A stretch of DNA of 64,000 nt, taken from NCBI RefSeq assembly GCF_900700375.1, contig NC_041707.1:30301281-30365280 (forward strand), written 5' to 3'. The stretch comes from Denticeps clupeoides (Eukaryota > Chordata > Actinopteri > Clupeiformes > Denticipitidae). Numbering within the stretch: the first letter of the stretch is position 1; each line of letters starts with the position of its first letter. Below the pieces are notes generated by a model. It saw nothing but the letters and a program-made list of their open reading frames with translations. It searched no databases and had not been told where the DNA came from. Below, piece by piece: positions 36,119-48,650 of the stretch. The position numbers and the translations under genes were made by a program.

Positions 36119-37204
36119 CCTAGCACCTGTCACATCAATAGAGATGTGGTGGCTGTATGTATAGAGTTCATATTTTAAACTTTCTTTTGTTTTCTTCTTT
36201 GTTCAGTCATGTCTTCATGACACTGTATGTACTTGTCTTTTTATATGTGCTTTTAAGCTGTCTACACTCCTGACAGACACCTAACCCACCTCTGTTCGTT
36301 TGTATACCTACAATGCACTGGTTTATAGTTTACTAAAGCAGTTTCATTACCACAATGTGTCTTATCTTTCTTTGTTTATTTCTGTCTGTCTGTCTTAAAT
36401 TTGTACCCTTAAAATTCAGATACCAAAATGCCCATGACTGTGTGGTAAAACAAATGTGTGACTTTACAACTGCCCACACTTATTTAATGCCCTAGTCATC
36501 ATTCCAAGTTTTTGGTAGGTTTTGCGTTCATTCAGATACCAAAAATATTTTTCAGTAATGGTGGATATTTGTGAAAGTCACTGGAGTGGTGGTGGAGAGG
36601 ATAGCCTAGACCCTTTCCCAACAGGCTATGGGTCCAAGCATGAATGACTCCTGCATGAATGACTCCTATTAGAAGTATGACCTTGGTATGCAAACCAAAC
36701 ACTGTGTGTATGTAATATATGGATATAACCCATACTTTGGTGCCTGGGAAAATGGTGAACTGGTGATCAGTCCTCATTATTTAGATTCATGCGGCTCATG
36801 TAAGCTTCAAATTTCTGTCTCTCTCTGTACTCTATATAGCTGTGGAAGTGTTTTTAGTGGTAGAAGCTGACTCCTGTCCTGTGTAAAATAGAGGAGTCCT
36901 TCCGTTTCCAAATTGCAGTGCTGAGTTTACCTCCTGGCGCTACAGCCTCTTATTAACTCTTAATCATTTAAAAGGAACAGAGTGACTCCACCTGCTGTGC
37001 ATCAGAGGTGCTGTGCCTCTGCTGAATGTAAATTGACTTTTTTTTTTTTAATTGCAAGTGATGGCCATTTCCTCTGCATGACTGTAAGAAATCCACTTAT
37101 TAAGAATCCACCTGTTGTGTGTTCAGTATTTCATGTAATCAGAGCTGAGTGGATTCTTAATGAGTGGGCCAGGCAGTTTGAAGGACATGTACAGTGAGTA
37201 AGAG
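36119..37204. other. cenpf 3' untranslated and flanking sequence
   Basis: AT-rich sequence after the cenpf stop; the first part must be 3' untranslated region, but I could not settle the cleavage site. No gene, RNA or element is recognisable, apart from the short tandem ATGAATGACTCCT at 36640-36668. Confidence 0.4.
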
Positions 37205-38520
37205 GATGTTTATTCAGAGGGGGCTATACATGATGAATCTAACAGGGGTCCAATTTATTTTATTGAATACGTTATTGACTTCATATCCAACAAGGTTGAT
37301 CTTAAAAATAGTCTCTCTCTCTCTCACTCACCATACTTAGCAGCTTCATGGTCTCAGACATGAAGGGCCTAATCACACAACATACATTGCTCAAAATAAA
37401 CAACACAACACAATCTAACTCCAAGTCAATCACACAGTGTACAACTGAAACAGATAACAAACCGGAAGCCAATTCTAGAACTTGAGTAATGTGCTTGTTT
37501 TTTTTTTTTTTGCGGCAGCATTTTGGAACATCTGAAGTCAATCAAGTGACCTCTGGTTACATAAAGTGCGTTGCAGTAGTCCAGATTATTCATAATAAAA
37601 GCATGGATTAAAAAAATCTTAAAAGTGACACAGAGAGTGAAGTTGCTTTACAGTTGTCTCAGATGAAAAAAAGCTGGTTTTGACCACTGAGCTGATCTGT
37701 GCTTCAAATGTCAATTCTGTGTGTCAAGTGTTTACTTCGAGAACTAATTTTAAACTATCACTCGCTCTAAACAACATGACCTCTGTCTTTTTTTCATGAA
37801 AATGTAAAAAACTCAGTAACATCCATGCTTTAATTTCTGTAATACACTCCAGTAATGATTTTGCTGAATACGAGTTTTCTTGTTTTGGTGGCATATAGAT
37901 TTGATTGTTCTTGCCATAGAAATTGAAAGGAACGTCATATTTCTGAATAAGTAATAATAGAATTAAGTACAAAGAGAAGAGGACCAAGAAGACATGTGAG
38001 AGGTGCTGGAGCAGACTCAGTGGCACCGATACGGACACAAAAACTTCTCTCAGTTAGGTAAGACATAAACCACTCTAAAATATTACCCTGAATGCCCACC
38101 TAGTTGTGCAAACAAGACAGGAGGATCTTATGGTCCACTGTGTTTAAGGCAGCTGTTAGGTCCAAGAGTACCAAAATAACACAGTGGCCAGAATCTGGCT
38201 AAAAGAATGTTTACAACTTTTACAAGTGCAGATTCAGTGCTGTGACAGATTTTGAACAGAAACTGAAACACTAATCAGTGGTGTAGCCACAGCATGCTTA
38301 AAACTCACAGGTATAATCCTGTTGGTTAAACTGCCATTAGTAATACTGAGCACATAAAGTACAAAAGACCTCCTTAAAAAGATGGGGTGGAATAGGAGGA
38401 CCAGAAGGCTTCATATGACCAATAATTTCTTTCAGATATGATAAAGTGACAGGCTCAAACTGGTCGAAGAGAGCTGAGAATGCGATATAGATGCAGGGGT
38501 CATACGAAGGAGGACACATG
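37205..38520 (-). mobile_element. Degenerate L2-like LINE, ORF2 reverse transcriptase region
   Basis: Minus-strand blocks in the right order match fish L2-clade ORF2: FDQFEPVTLSYLKEIIGHMK at about 38460, then IKAWMLLSFLHFHEKKTEVM at about 37800, then SFFHLRQL and NNLDYCNALY at about 37650-37570. The reading is broken by many stops and shifts, so the copy is old and dead. Confidence 0.7.
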
Positions 38521-38752
38521 AGGGCCAGTGGTGCTCAACACCTAATTAATGAAGAAGTTCTTATACAGTTCAGTTGAATTACTCATGTAGGCTGATTGTG
38601 GAGCATTAAAAACTGGGAATTAGATTCAATAATATCAGAAGAATGTTTGGTTTTAGCAGCTTTCACAGCTTTATGATAGCAGTGCCAGCAAGACATCCTT
38701 AATAAAAGAGATTTTCTGTAGGTGGTGACCACAGACCACTTCTCAGTTCCTA

Positions 38753-39605
38753 TGCTTTATGTTTTGGTCACTTTTGAACACTGGTGGTGCTTTCACTCTA
38801 GTGGTAGCATGGGAGTCTACAACACACACAAGTGGCTCAGGTAGTGCTTCACATCCAGGATGGCACATCAGTGCATGCTGTGTCTGTCAGTGTAGTTTCC
38901 AGAGCTTTGAGGCACAATCAGTAGGCCAGTACATCAGGAGACATGGAGGAGCCTGTAGGGAGCAACAACCCAGTAGCAGGACTGCAACCTATGCCTTTGT
39001 GCAAGAAGGAACAGGAGGAGCACTGCAACATGATCTCCAGCAGGCCACGAATGTGCATGTATCTGCTCAAACGGTCAGAAACAGACTCCGTGAGGGTGGT
39101 ATGAGGAACCAGTGTCCAGAAGTGGCTGTTGTGCTTATAGCCCAACATCATGCAGCACGTTTGGCACTTGCCAGAGAACACCAAGATTGGCAAAATCACC
39201 ACTGGTGCCCCGTGCTCTTCAGAGAAGAAAGCAGGTTCACACTGATTACGTGACAGAGTCTGGAGACTCCATGGAGAATGTTCTACTGCCTACAACCCAT
39301 CATCCCCCAGAATGTTTTGTCAGTAATGGTGTGATGTCGCATTTCTTTTGGGGGGGCTGCACAGCCCTCCATGTGCTTGCCAGAGGTAGCCTGACTGCCA
39401 TTAGGTACCGAGATGAGCTCCTCAGAGATCATATGCTGCTGCGGTTGGCCCTGAGTTCTTTGTAATGCACGACAATGTTAGACCTCACGTGGTTGGAGTG
39501 TGTCAGCAGTTACTGCAAGTGGCCCGCCCACTCCCCAGACCCAATTGAGCACATCTGGGACATCATGTCTCGCTCCATCCACCAACAGTACCACAGGAGT
39601 TGACA
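38753..39605 (+). mobile_element. Tc1-like transposon, truncated at both ends
   Basis: The + strand carries transposase remnants in order: QTVRNRLREGGMRN (39069-), ARLALAREHQDWQNHHWCPV (39156-), SLTAIRYRDELLRDHM (39390-) and IEHIWDIMSRSIHQQ (39545-). The upstream part, TTTTGGTCACTTTTGAACAC and AGTGGCTCAGGTAGTGC, matches the 5' half of a common fish Tc1-like family. No terminal repeats remain and the frame shifts repeatedly. Confidence 0.75.
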
Positions 39606-39889
39606 GTGTATATCTGACACCGAAAGGGGTACCCATTAACATCAATAGTCAAACATATCACAAGATATGGCCTAATACACACCAAATTTAATGTCTTCAT
39701 TATTTAAAATATTTTAAATATTCCATACCATTCCACAGTTCACAAAAGGGAAAAATAAAGCATTTGAGCAACTTCACTTTCTATTGCTCTCCTATAGTCA
39801 TCACAGGGATTCCATTGGCTTGTTATGCCAGGAACTAAATTATCGCCAGAGGCACCTCTTTGCCATAACACTGACCTACCAATGATAAG

Positions 39890-40725
39890 ATGCGATTTAT
39901 TGTCATTGTCACTACTCAAGAAACAAATTTAAGATGCAGTCAACACAGTGTGGAGACAGTAAATAATACCAACTTAAATAACAAACAAATAAAATAGTAC
40001 GTTGAACGTTGTGTGAAGATATAGCGCATGTATTGAGTCTGGACTGCTTTTGGATAAAAACTCTTATTAAGGTAGTTTGTCCTGGTTTTCATTGCTCTGT
40101 ATGTTTTGTTTGATGTCAAAAGCTGGAAGTGGCAATAATCAGGATGTAATGAGTTCTGTGAAATGACAGAACTTCCTTTCTGAGTAATTGCAGCTGCTGT
40201 ACCACACACAGTCTGTACATAAGTACAATTTCTATGAAACAGTGTTAAAAGGTAAAAAGCAGTTTCTTGGGGAGCTGTTTTTTCCTGAGCTGCTGTGCCT
40301 TCTTTAGCAGTTCCTTGGTGTTTGCGCTCCAGCTCAATGCCCAAGAACCTGAACACTGATCCAATACCCAAAGGGCCTGCTGAGCATGCACCCCTGTGGC
40401 GTCCCAGTGCTAGGGCAGAGAGCAAGGTATTGGGAGGTATGGGGACCCAGCCTGACCCTCTGGGAGCTACCTGACAGAAATTCTAGTATCCAGCTGCAGG
40501 TGAGTTATGGAAGTCCCAAATCTGCCAATTTGGACACCAGTCAATGTGGGAGGATGGTGCTGAGCTAAAGTCCGAAAGAGCAGTCTGACATAGCTCCCTG
40601 CTGCTCCAGGTGAGTAAAGGGTAGTGTGGAGGGCTGTGGCATCTCTTTGCTTTGTAGACAAACTGAAATGGGACCAGGTCTGCTGGCAGGCAGATAATGA
40701 TATGACTCCAGTTGAGTGCCACTGG
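39890..40725 (-). mobile_element. Non-LTR retrotransposon, 3' part
   Basis: On the minus strand TALHTTLYS and SYVRLLF (about 40640-40560) recall the reverse transcriptase segment LHTALTHLD..YVRLLFIDFSSAFN of fish LINEs. The following sequence down to AATGACAATAAAT (reverse complement of 39898-39910) fits the 3' end of the same type. It is degenerate and the exact clade is not resolved. Confidence 0.5.
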
Positions 40726-40739
40726 ACCATAGTCATTCA

Positions 40740-42560
40740 AAAGGTTCGTAGAACTGTTGATGACCACAAAGTCACAGGTTTAAACCTCACATACCAACAC
40801 TGTTTTCCTGAGCGAGACACTTAACCTTGACAACAACATTTACAACATTTTTTTCTTATATAACCCAAAATCACATACAGTATGTCTCAATGGGTTTTGA
40901 CAAGCCTCCACACACAAAAAAAACTCTAGGAGAGTAAGAAAGAAAGGAAGAAACCTCGGAAAGGAGTGATACAGAGAGGAGAACCCACTTCCGGGATAGA
41001 GAGAGCCTGCAAGTGGTTTCAGTGCAGGGATTGTGATTGTCCAATAAGAAAAAAGGCCTACATTTGTAGAGGTGGAGAAGTACAAAGTGTAGTTCAGTGT
41101 CATGGTGTAGATTACGTATCCATTATGACGCTACTGGTCCATTTGAAAATCCTTGAAGCTTTAGTTGTTATGGTGGTGGTGGCTGTGGTGACCCTCTGGT
41201 TGGTTTAGTAGTTGCCAGGAACCAGGATTTATCTGCTGGTCTCTTCACTGGAGTATGCCAGTAGTCTGTATGCTTCATTCACTGTCTCGGAGAAAACAAA
41301 CAGAAGCATCGGCAGACGGTGGCATTGTACGACTGATACTGAAATATGTGGTTATAGTGGTATATTGGTGCTACAGTGGCCCGGTACCCTAACTAGGACA
41401 GCCTAACTAGGGTGAATTTATCACTGTCTGTGCTTAACAGGGTGACTGTGTGATAAAGTGGACTTAATAATTGACACTGTGTCTGGGACTTTAACAGAAG
41501 GCCAGAGAAAACAGATGTGTTTTCAGTTTAGATTTAAACACTGAGACTGAGTATGAGTCCCGAACACTGTCCGGCAAGCCTTTCCACAACTGCGAAGCTC
41601 TATAGGAGAAGGATCTGCTCCCACCCTCTTTACCTTTGTGACATTTCACCTTGAGTGTCTCCAGGGGGACTGTCCCTGTAACTGCTAATTGTAAGTTGCT
41701 CTGGATAGGGGCATCTCATAAATGCCATGAATATAGCTACAATAGTAAGTTAATTCAACCCAATAATTTGTTGTTTGCACTATGAAACCATGTGCTCAAT
41801 GCCTTCCCAGGCACTGAAGGGGCTATAGATCGGTTTAACTGGATGAGTTTAACTGGATGAATGGGCTAAATGCTACAGAAATGGGCAGAAATGGAATATG
41901 AGAGTATGTGTGCAGCTCATTGGTCTTCTCAGCATTTTCAGCATTTTACTTGCTGTTGGTGGAGTGTGAAGTAATTGTTGGACTTCTCCACCTCTACAAC
42001 TGTAGGCCTTTTTCTTTTATTGGACAAACAATAACAAAAACCGTTGATGACCACAAAGTCACAGGTTCAAACCTCACATACCACCACTGTTTTCCTGAGC
42101 GAGACACTTCACCTTGACAACAACATTTACAACATTTATTTCTTATATAGCCCAAAATCACACACAGCATGTCTCAATGGGCTTTGACAGGCCCTACAGT
42201 TGACACCCCCCACACTTGACCCTTCTGCTCACAAGGAAAAACTCCACACAAAAAAACTCTTTGGAATGTGAGAATATGTGTGCAGCTCATTGGTCTTCTC
42301 AACATTCTCAGCATTGTACTAGCTGTTGGAGTGTGAAGTAATCTTTGGACTTCTCCACCTCTACAACTGTAGGCCTTTTTCTCTTATTGGACAAACACAA
42401 ACCCTGCACTGACACCACTTGCAGGCTCACTCTACCCTGGAAAGGGGTACCTCTCTGTATCTTTCTTTTTTCTCTCTCCTAGAGTTTTTTTGTGTGCAGA
42501 AGGGTCAAGTGTGGGGGGTGTCATCTGTAGGGCCTGTCAAAGCCCATTGTTGTAATCCAT
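40740..42560. repeat. Cluster of rearranged SINE-related repeats
   Basis: SINE heads containing GACCACAAAGTCACAGGTT occur at 40759 and 42048. Each is followed by AACAACATTTACAACATTT and a body with CACAGTATGTCTCAATGGG or close variants. A SINE tail (GGACTGTCCCTGTAACTGC...) lies at 41670-41745. Positions 41890-42035 and 42263-42400 are direct copies of each other (GTGTGCAGCTCATTGGTCTT). Positions 42169-42260 and 42480-42549 are inverted copies (TGACACCCCCCACACTTGAC). No gene. Confidence 0.65.
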
Positions 42561-44028
42561 CTTTACACTGTCTTCAGCAGGACACTACATTTTTTTATAA
42601 AAGCTCTGTGTACCTCTGGCAGACTTTCTCAAGAAAAATTCTCAGTGTCCTTTATGACAATACGGTTGCATTTTTTTCTGAACTCACAAATCCAAATCTC
42701 CTTTAGACTTTGGTATTATGCTGATTGAGAGGCCCCAAACCATATTCATATTAAATAATTACTTTGAACTGCTGGACTTTCTGTCATTACATGTCTACAA
42801 CAACAGATATTTCAAATGGCCTCTTTTCCGGTTTTGGAATGGTTTTCTGAATGCACAGAAGATGATATATTATGATTCGTAACATGAAAATTGGTAATTC
42901 ATTTAAGAGAAAAATCATTTTTTTCTCCAGGAAATGAACATGTTCAATGGGTCAGCATGAACACTTCTAAACTGATAAAAATGGAAATAACTGTTATTTT
43001 GAAAATTGTGACAATGGGTGGTGTTCTGAAACCAAAGTAAATTCAGGACAAGCTTAAAAAAAACTCAACAATTTCCAGGAACCTTTCAATTGTTTTCAGT
43101 CATTTTGACTGATTTGGCGAGTTTCTGTTTCCTTCTGACTTTCACAAGTGAACGCTTAATTTTTTGATTGTGGTTTTGGGTCAGATATACAGTGGCATTC
43201 TCCAGAATATAGTCAGAAAATATATGAAAGTTTGTAAGACATTATACTATAAGACATATAGGGCTTTTACTGTGGTGTTAAAGCCTCTTATGCATAGGAC
43301 CTTCTCAATTCAAAAGTCAAGTACCAAACTTTCTTTAAAAAGTGAGGCACGCTAAAAGCCATGTTTAAAAATTTTGCTGCAGGATGATTCGTGAAGCAAT
43401 GATGGAGCCATGTCACTTTTATCTATGAAACAATAAGATGATTCATCCCAACTTTTCATTTTATTTTCTTAAATATGTTGTGGATCGGTTTCCTTTCGTG
43501 ATTAAAATAGCTTTTGTTTTGGCTGCGGGTTGTATGACTCTGAACACCTTTCATAATTATGTAACTACAATCTTCAACTGGAATGTAAAAGGAATATAGA
43601 TTATTGGTTCTAAGAATATGACTTTATGTGACATGTGAATACATATATGAATACATGTAACAGCAGTACGAATTCAGATTATAAAAATGACATTCTGTTC
43701 AGTTCTTGTAACATTTAACAAGACTACTTTAAGAAACCATTAAGTGAGAAATGGTTTAAGTGAAAAAGAAAAAGAACAAAAGGCACTCAGTAAATGTTAA
43801 AAGGCCTTTATTTAATAGTTTATCAATATAAGGCCTTTAACATTTTAATCCCCTTCCAAGATTGCTCATGATCATCGCAGCATTTTAGTGATGTTTTTTT
43901 ATTCATGTTTATGCTTCAACACACTATCTCAGTATGCAGCCAAAACTGCTTTTTTTAAAGTTACTTTCACCAGGCCTGGTAGTATGTACATCTGCAGCTA
44001 TCTCTGATTGGCTCACACCGCTACTCAA
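42561..44028. other. Intergenic, no gene seen
   Basis: AT-rich sequence with only short ORFs and no recognisable repeat family. Confidence 0.35.
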
Positions 44029-44076
44029 CATTTACATTTGTGGCATTTTGCAGACACCCTTATTCAGAGCTACTTA

Positions 44077-44860
44077 CAGTGCATCCGGAAAGTATTCACA
44101 GTGCATCACTTTTTCCACACTTTGTTATGTTACAGCCTTATTCCAAAATTGATTAAATGATACCATAATGACAAATGGAAAAAGCTTACTTGATGTTTTG
44201 GCAAATTTATTAAAGTCCTTGGTACGGAACCTGGGTGTAATCATGGATGATGATTTTAAAATGGACAAGGAGATACTCCATGTTTTGTAGCCAAGTCCAG
44301 TTTTTATCATCTGAGACTCTTAGGTAAAGTTAAGCCCTTTTTACATTTTAATGATTTTGAGAAGGACATACATGCTTTTATTACATCATGGCTTGACTAG
44401 TGCAATGCTCTCTATTTTGGTCTCGCGCAGTCACTGTTATCACGGCTTCAGCTGGTCCAGAATGCTGCAGCACACCTGCTGACGGGTACGGGAGACAACA
44501 CATTACCCCAGTTCCTGCGTTACTGCACTGGTTGCCGTTCATTTTAGAATTGTTAATTTTCAACCCTTGCACCCCGCGTGGGGAACCTGCTACCACTTGA
44601 CATAAAATTTGCCCCTACAACTTCTGCTTTTAAATCCAGTCTTAAAATACATCTGTACTCTTTAGCTTTCCCAGACTTTTAAAGTTTTACATCAATTTAT
44701 TTTTATATTGTTCTCTTCAGCTCTCCCTAATTTTTAAAGGTTTAAAGCTATTGTGTATTTTTATGTTATTCTCTTCTGCCTCTCCATTATATATATGTAT
44801 TTATTCATTCATTCATTCATTCATTTTTGTTAGCTTCTACTGTCCATATATTTTACTTGG

Positions 44861-44892
<32 letters not shown>

Positions 44893-45814
44893 CATGTACA
44901 CAGCCTTTACTTAATATTTTGTCGATGCACCCGAAAACTCTTTTTGAATATGATGCCACAAGCTTGGCACACCTATTTTTGGCCAGTTAGGCCAATTGCT
45001 CTATGCAGCACCTCTCAAGCTCCATCAGGTTGGATGGGAAATGTTGGTGCACAGCCATTTTAAGATGTCTCCAGAGATGTTCAATCGTTTTCAAGTCTGG
45101 GATCTGTCTGGGCTACTCAGGGACATTCAGAGTTGTCCTGAAGCCACTCATTTGACATCTTGGCTGTGTGCTTAGGGTCATTGTCCTGGTGAAAGATAAA
45201 CCATCACCCCAGTCTCAGTTTAAGAGCGCTCTGGAGCAGGTTTTCATCCCAGATGCCTCTGTACATTGCTGTAATCATCTTTCCTTCTATCCTGGCTAGT
45301 CTTCCAATTTAAGTAGCTGACTGCAGTCTGGCTTCCTCAAATCATGACACTTGGCATTCACAACAAAGAAAATTTTGTTTCTCATGGTCTAAGAGTCCTT
45401 CAGGTGCCTTTTGGCAAACTCCAGGCAGTCTGCCATATGCCTTATACTTAGAAGTGGTTTCTATCTGGCCACTCTATCGGCCTGATTGGTATATTGCAGC
45501 AGAGATGGTTGTCCTTCTAGGTTGTCCTAAGATTCTCCTTTGTCCACAGAGGTCCTCTGGAGCTCTGACAGAGTGACCATCAGGTTCTTGGTCAGCTCCC
45601 TGTGCCTTTCCAAACTGTATTTTCCTCAATTGGACTCCAATTAAGCTGCAGAAATCTCAAGGATGATCTGTGGAAACAGGATGCATCTGAGATCAATTTT
45701 GAGATTCATGGCAAGGGCTTTTTTTTTTTAATAAATTTGCCAAAGCATCAAGTAAACTTTTTCATGTTGTCATTATGGAAGATGATGTGCTTTGAATACT
45801 TTATGGATGCACTG
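44077..45814 (-). mobile_element. Tc1-like transposon with terminal repeats, internally deleted
   Basis: The left end is CAGTGCATCCGGAAAGTATT and the right end AATACTTTATGGATGCACTG, flanked by TA on both sides (44075-44076 and 45815-45816). Internal minus-strand sequence such as GCCACAAGCTTGGCACACC and AGGTGCCTTTTGGCAAACTC matches a well-known fish Tc1-like family. A large part of the transposase gene is missing and the rest is mutated. A LINE fragment has landed inside it. Confidence 0.85.
44214..44892 (+). mobile_element. L2-like LINE fragment inserted in the Tc1 element
   Basis: Tc1 sequence breaks after GGCAAATTTATTAAA and resumes at ACATGTACACAGCC (44893). Between lie ORF2 C-terminal remnants on the + strand (NLGVIMDDDFKMDK, LLSRLQLVQNAA, LLTGTGDN, in shifting frames), a non-coding part with ATTC repeats (44800-44820), and a run of about 24 A at the end. 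This is a 5'-truncated LINE copy. Confidence 0.75.
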
Positions 45815-45929
45815 TACAATCAGTCCCTCCGTAGAAAGTGTCTTCCTGAGGGACACAATGGTAGTAAGTAGAGTGACTTTGTGATAGTTTATAGTTTCCA
45901 CTGCTCAGAATATATGAATGTAACTCTGT

Positions 45930-46035
45930 AATGAAAGTGAAATGAGTGTCATTCTGATACACTTCAGCACAGTGCACACAACAAAATGTATCCTCTGCAG
46001 TTAACCCATCACCTTGGTGAGCAGTGGGCAACCAT
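45930..46035 (-). mobile_element. SINE fragment of the 50137 type
   Basis: The reverse complement reads GCCCACTGCTCACCAAGGTG, GTTAACTGCAGAGGATAC, GTTGTGTGCACTGTGCTG, then TCACTTTCATTAC, matching the body and tail of the SINE at 50137-50395. Head absent. Confidence 0.7.
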
Positions 46036-46854
46036 GAAAAGCATCTCAGACAACATTCAACAAAGCTGTGATGCATCCTCCTACATCTGTATCCTAGGTT
46101 CAGAGTAGAGCTCATAGAACCAATGCTGGTATTAATTCCGTGAGTAGATATATTCCTCAAAACTGCCACTTTATTTTCTATTCACGGGAAAAAACTGCAC
46201 CCTACACATGCTTCTGTGTCTCCTCATTCATATTTTATTCCAGACCTTCTTAATATGCTCTCCCACAGGTCCTCAGAGTCAGCAGGACAGAAATGTGAGT
46301 GATGTGCAGCCAAGGCATCAATCCACTCTAAAAATAGCAGTCACCTCACTGCAGCAATGGAGGAGCGAAACATTCAATTAATTGAAGCACTTTGTGCAAA
46401 CATTCACTTCATGCTGGGAAGGCTGCCAAGAAGAGAGGTTTTCCAAAACACAGTAAAATATATAATGACTTGTCTGGCTTGATACATATATAGAATGCTA
46501 GAATGTCTGTGCATTTAAACTTTAATCTCATTGATCAGCACACTTTTGTAGTACAACCTAATGTTTGCATGATGCAACTTGCTAAATTTTATGGGCGCTG
46601 TTTTTGAACTGGTGTTAAGCGCTGCACCACACATAAAGCAAGATAAGGATTTACTAACTACCCTGTTTGTTGCTCTGTTCTTATTTCTGTCATCCAGAAA
46701 ACAATAGTTTAATGCACACTACTTCCTACATTCTGGATGATTTAATCCCATGCCCATCAACAGATCACATGTGTAGACTGACAAAAAAAGACCCATCTTG
46801 TAGTGATGTGCTCATCGTGAGTTTGATGATCTTACCAGAGACACTCGTTTTATG
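46036..46854. other. Intergenic, no gene seen
   Basis: AT-rich, short ORFs only, and no element recognised. Confidence 0.3.
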
Positions 46855-46945
46855 AGACACTCGTTCATAAACCACAAACAACAATGGTTCAAACTCCACT
46901 TACTACCATTGTGACCCTGAGGAAGACACTTAACCCTGAGCAAAT
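46855..46945 (+). mobile_element. SINE fragment, tRNA head and body
   Basis: It contains a degraded B box (GGTTCAAACTCC) followed by ACTTACTACCATTGTGACCC and GAAGACACTTAACCCTGAG, as in the SINE at 32826. The tail is missing. Confidence 0.7.
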
Positions 46946-47726
46946 CTCTATGTAATAGAAAGTGTGTGAAACAGATGCAATGAGACATTTGGTTATGTCC
47001 CTCACAAAAACGTGTTGGCAGAAGCAGTGCATGCAGATAATACACAAACAGGAACTCACAAATGCATGTTTCTATCTTCTGGCAATAATTTTCTCCTTGT
47101 CAAGCTAATGCATCCACACAGTAACATAGTTTTGTTATAAACCTTAGATTCTTACATTTTCATGATAGTGTGATCATTAACTGAAGGTTGTCTGTAATAC
47201 CTTTAGCCACAGAATGACCAGCTTAAGGTACTCCCCTGAAAATCTGCCATAAAACACTCACGACCAAAATAATCTGTGCAATACTTTCTGTTTATTTTTA
47301 AGGATTTAAACAAATCACCTAATAATTGTAAATATCTTATGTGCAATTTTATTACTTCTATTCATATTATGGTTGCTTTCTTTCCACTGATTTAATTGTA
47401 TTTTGATGTGATGTGGTAGTCACCACACTAACCATTTCCACCAGGAAAAATTTTTTTTTTTCTTATTCTGATTCTGATAAAAGCTTTTTTGTACAGTTGT
47501 GGTTGAACGGATTGCATCAAGAATGTCAAATAGTCGAAGTGTTTGTATCAAACAAATCCCTTTCTTGAGTGCCCAGTGACTCCTGCAACGACAATCTTCA
47601 TTTCTTCTAGCTTCAGTGCTCAAGCTTTTCTGTGTGAAAAGTAATACGTGATGCCATGAACAGAACCTTTTGAGTGTAAGATATCAAATGTTTTCACTAA
47701 TTGTTTTGCTTTCTGAGGTTAAATGC
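46946..47726. other. Intergenic, no gene seen
   Basis: AT-rich, with no supported feature. Confidence 0.3.
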
Positions 47727-48650
47727 TGAGTGTGGTGAACAAGTGTTTGCCCCCTCTTAGATTTTTTCTAAAAAACATCTTAACCTAAAATGGTCCGGTG
47801 TGACAAAGTAATACCCCCCTTCCCGTTAAAACACAACTTAACAGTGGTTCATCACACCTGAGTTCAATATCTTTTTCGATACCTAGACCAAATTACTGTC
47901 ACATTGATTCTTAATCAAGAAAAGGACCTAAATAAGTGACAGAGACCAAAATATCCTCAAAAACTAGAAATCATGCAGAGATCCAGAGAAATTCACGAAC
48001 AAATGAGAAAGGAAATAATTGAGATCTATCATTTTGGAAAAGGTTATAAATCTATAGTTGGAGCCATAATCCACCAATTGCGGATACATGGAATAGTGAT
48101 GATCTTCCCAAGAGTAGCTGGCCGATCAAAATTACCCCAAGAGTGCAGCAACATCTCATCCAATAGGTCACAAAAGACCCCACACTAACATCCAACACCT
48201 CAGTTAAGGTCAGTGTTCGTGACTCCACCATAATAAAAAGACTGGGCAAAAATGGCCTACATGGCAGAGTGCCAAGATGAATACCACTGGTGATCAAAAA
48301 AAAAAAAACAGTAAAGCTTGTCTCAAATTTGCCAGATTAATTACATCATACCAACAGTAAAATATGTGATGGTGGCTGAAGAAAAACAGATTTAATACTT
48401 TGGAATGGAGTTGCTGTGGGAGGTTCATGATGCTCCAATGTGGCTGAACTGCTACAAAAAATTAGTGGTCCAAAATTCCTCCACAGCATTGTAAAAGACT
48501 CCTTGCAAGTTATTGCAAATGCTTGATCACAGATATTGCTAATAAGGGTGGCCCAACCAGCAATCCCCTTTTCACACTGGGCCATCTAAGTTTGGGTTTA
48601 TTATTTATGGGTTCTCCCATAAAATTTGGTGTTTACATGTTGTTAATCCC
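47727..48650 (+). mobile_element. Tc1-like transposon, internally deleted
   Basis: The left end GTGGTGAACAAGTGTTTGCC is followed by the transposase start (QRSREIHEQMRKEIIEIYHF at 47976-48035, the helix-turn-helix region). The segment CACCATAATAAAAAGACTGG and the 3' coding end (AAGGGTGGCCCAACCAGCAA, 48546) also match this common fish family. The catalytic DDE core is largely deleted (about 48310-48350) and the frame is broken. Confidence 0.8.

Larger units (their letters stand above)
44029..45890 (-). mobile_element. SINE split by a Tc1 insertion
   Basis: 44029-44076 is the reverse complement of the fish SINE/LINE 3' tail (GTAAGTAGCTCTGAATAAGG). 45817-45890 is the reverse complement of the middle of the same SINE (CATTGTGTCCCTCAGGAAGA). 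They belong to one minus-strand SINE interrupted by the Tc1 element between them. Confidence 0.65.
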
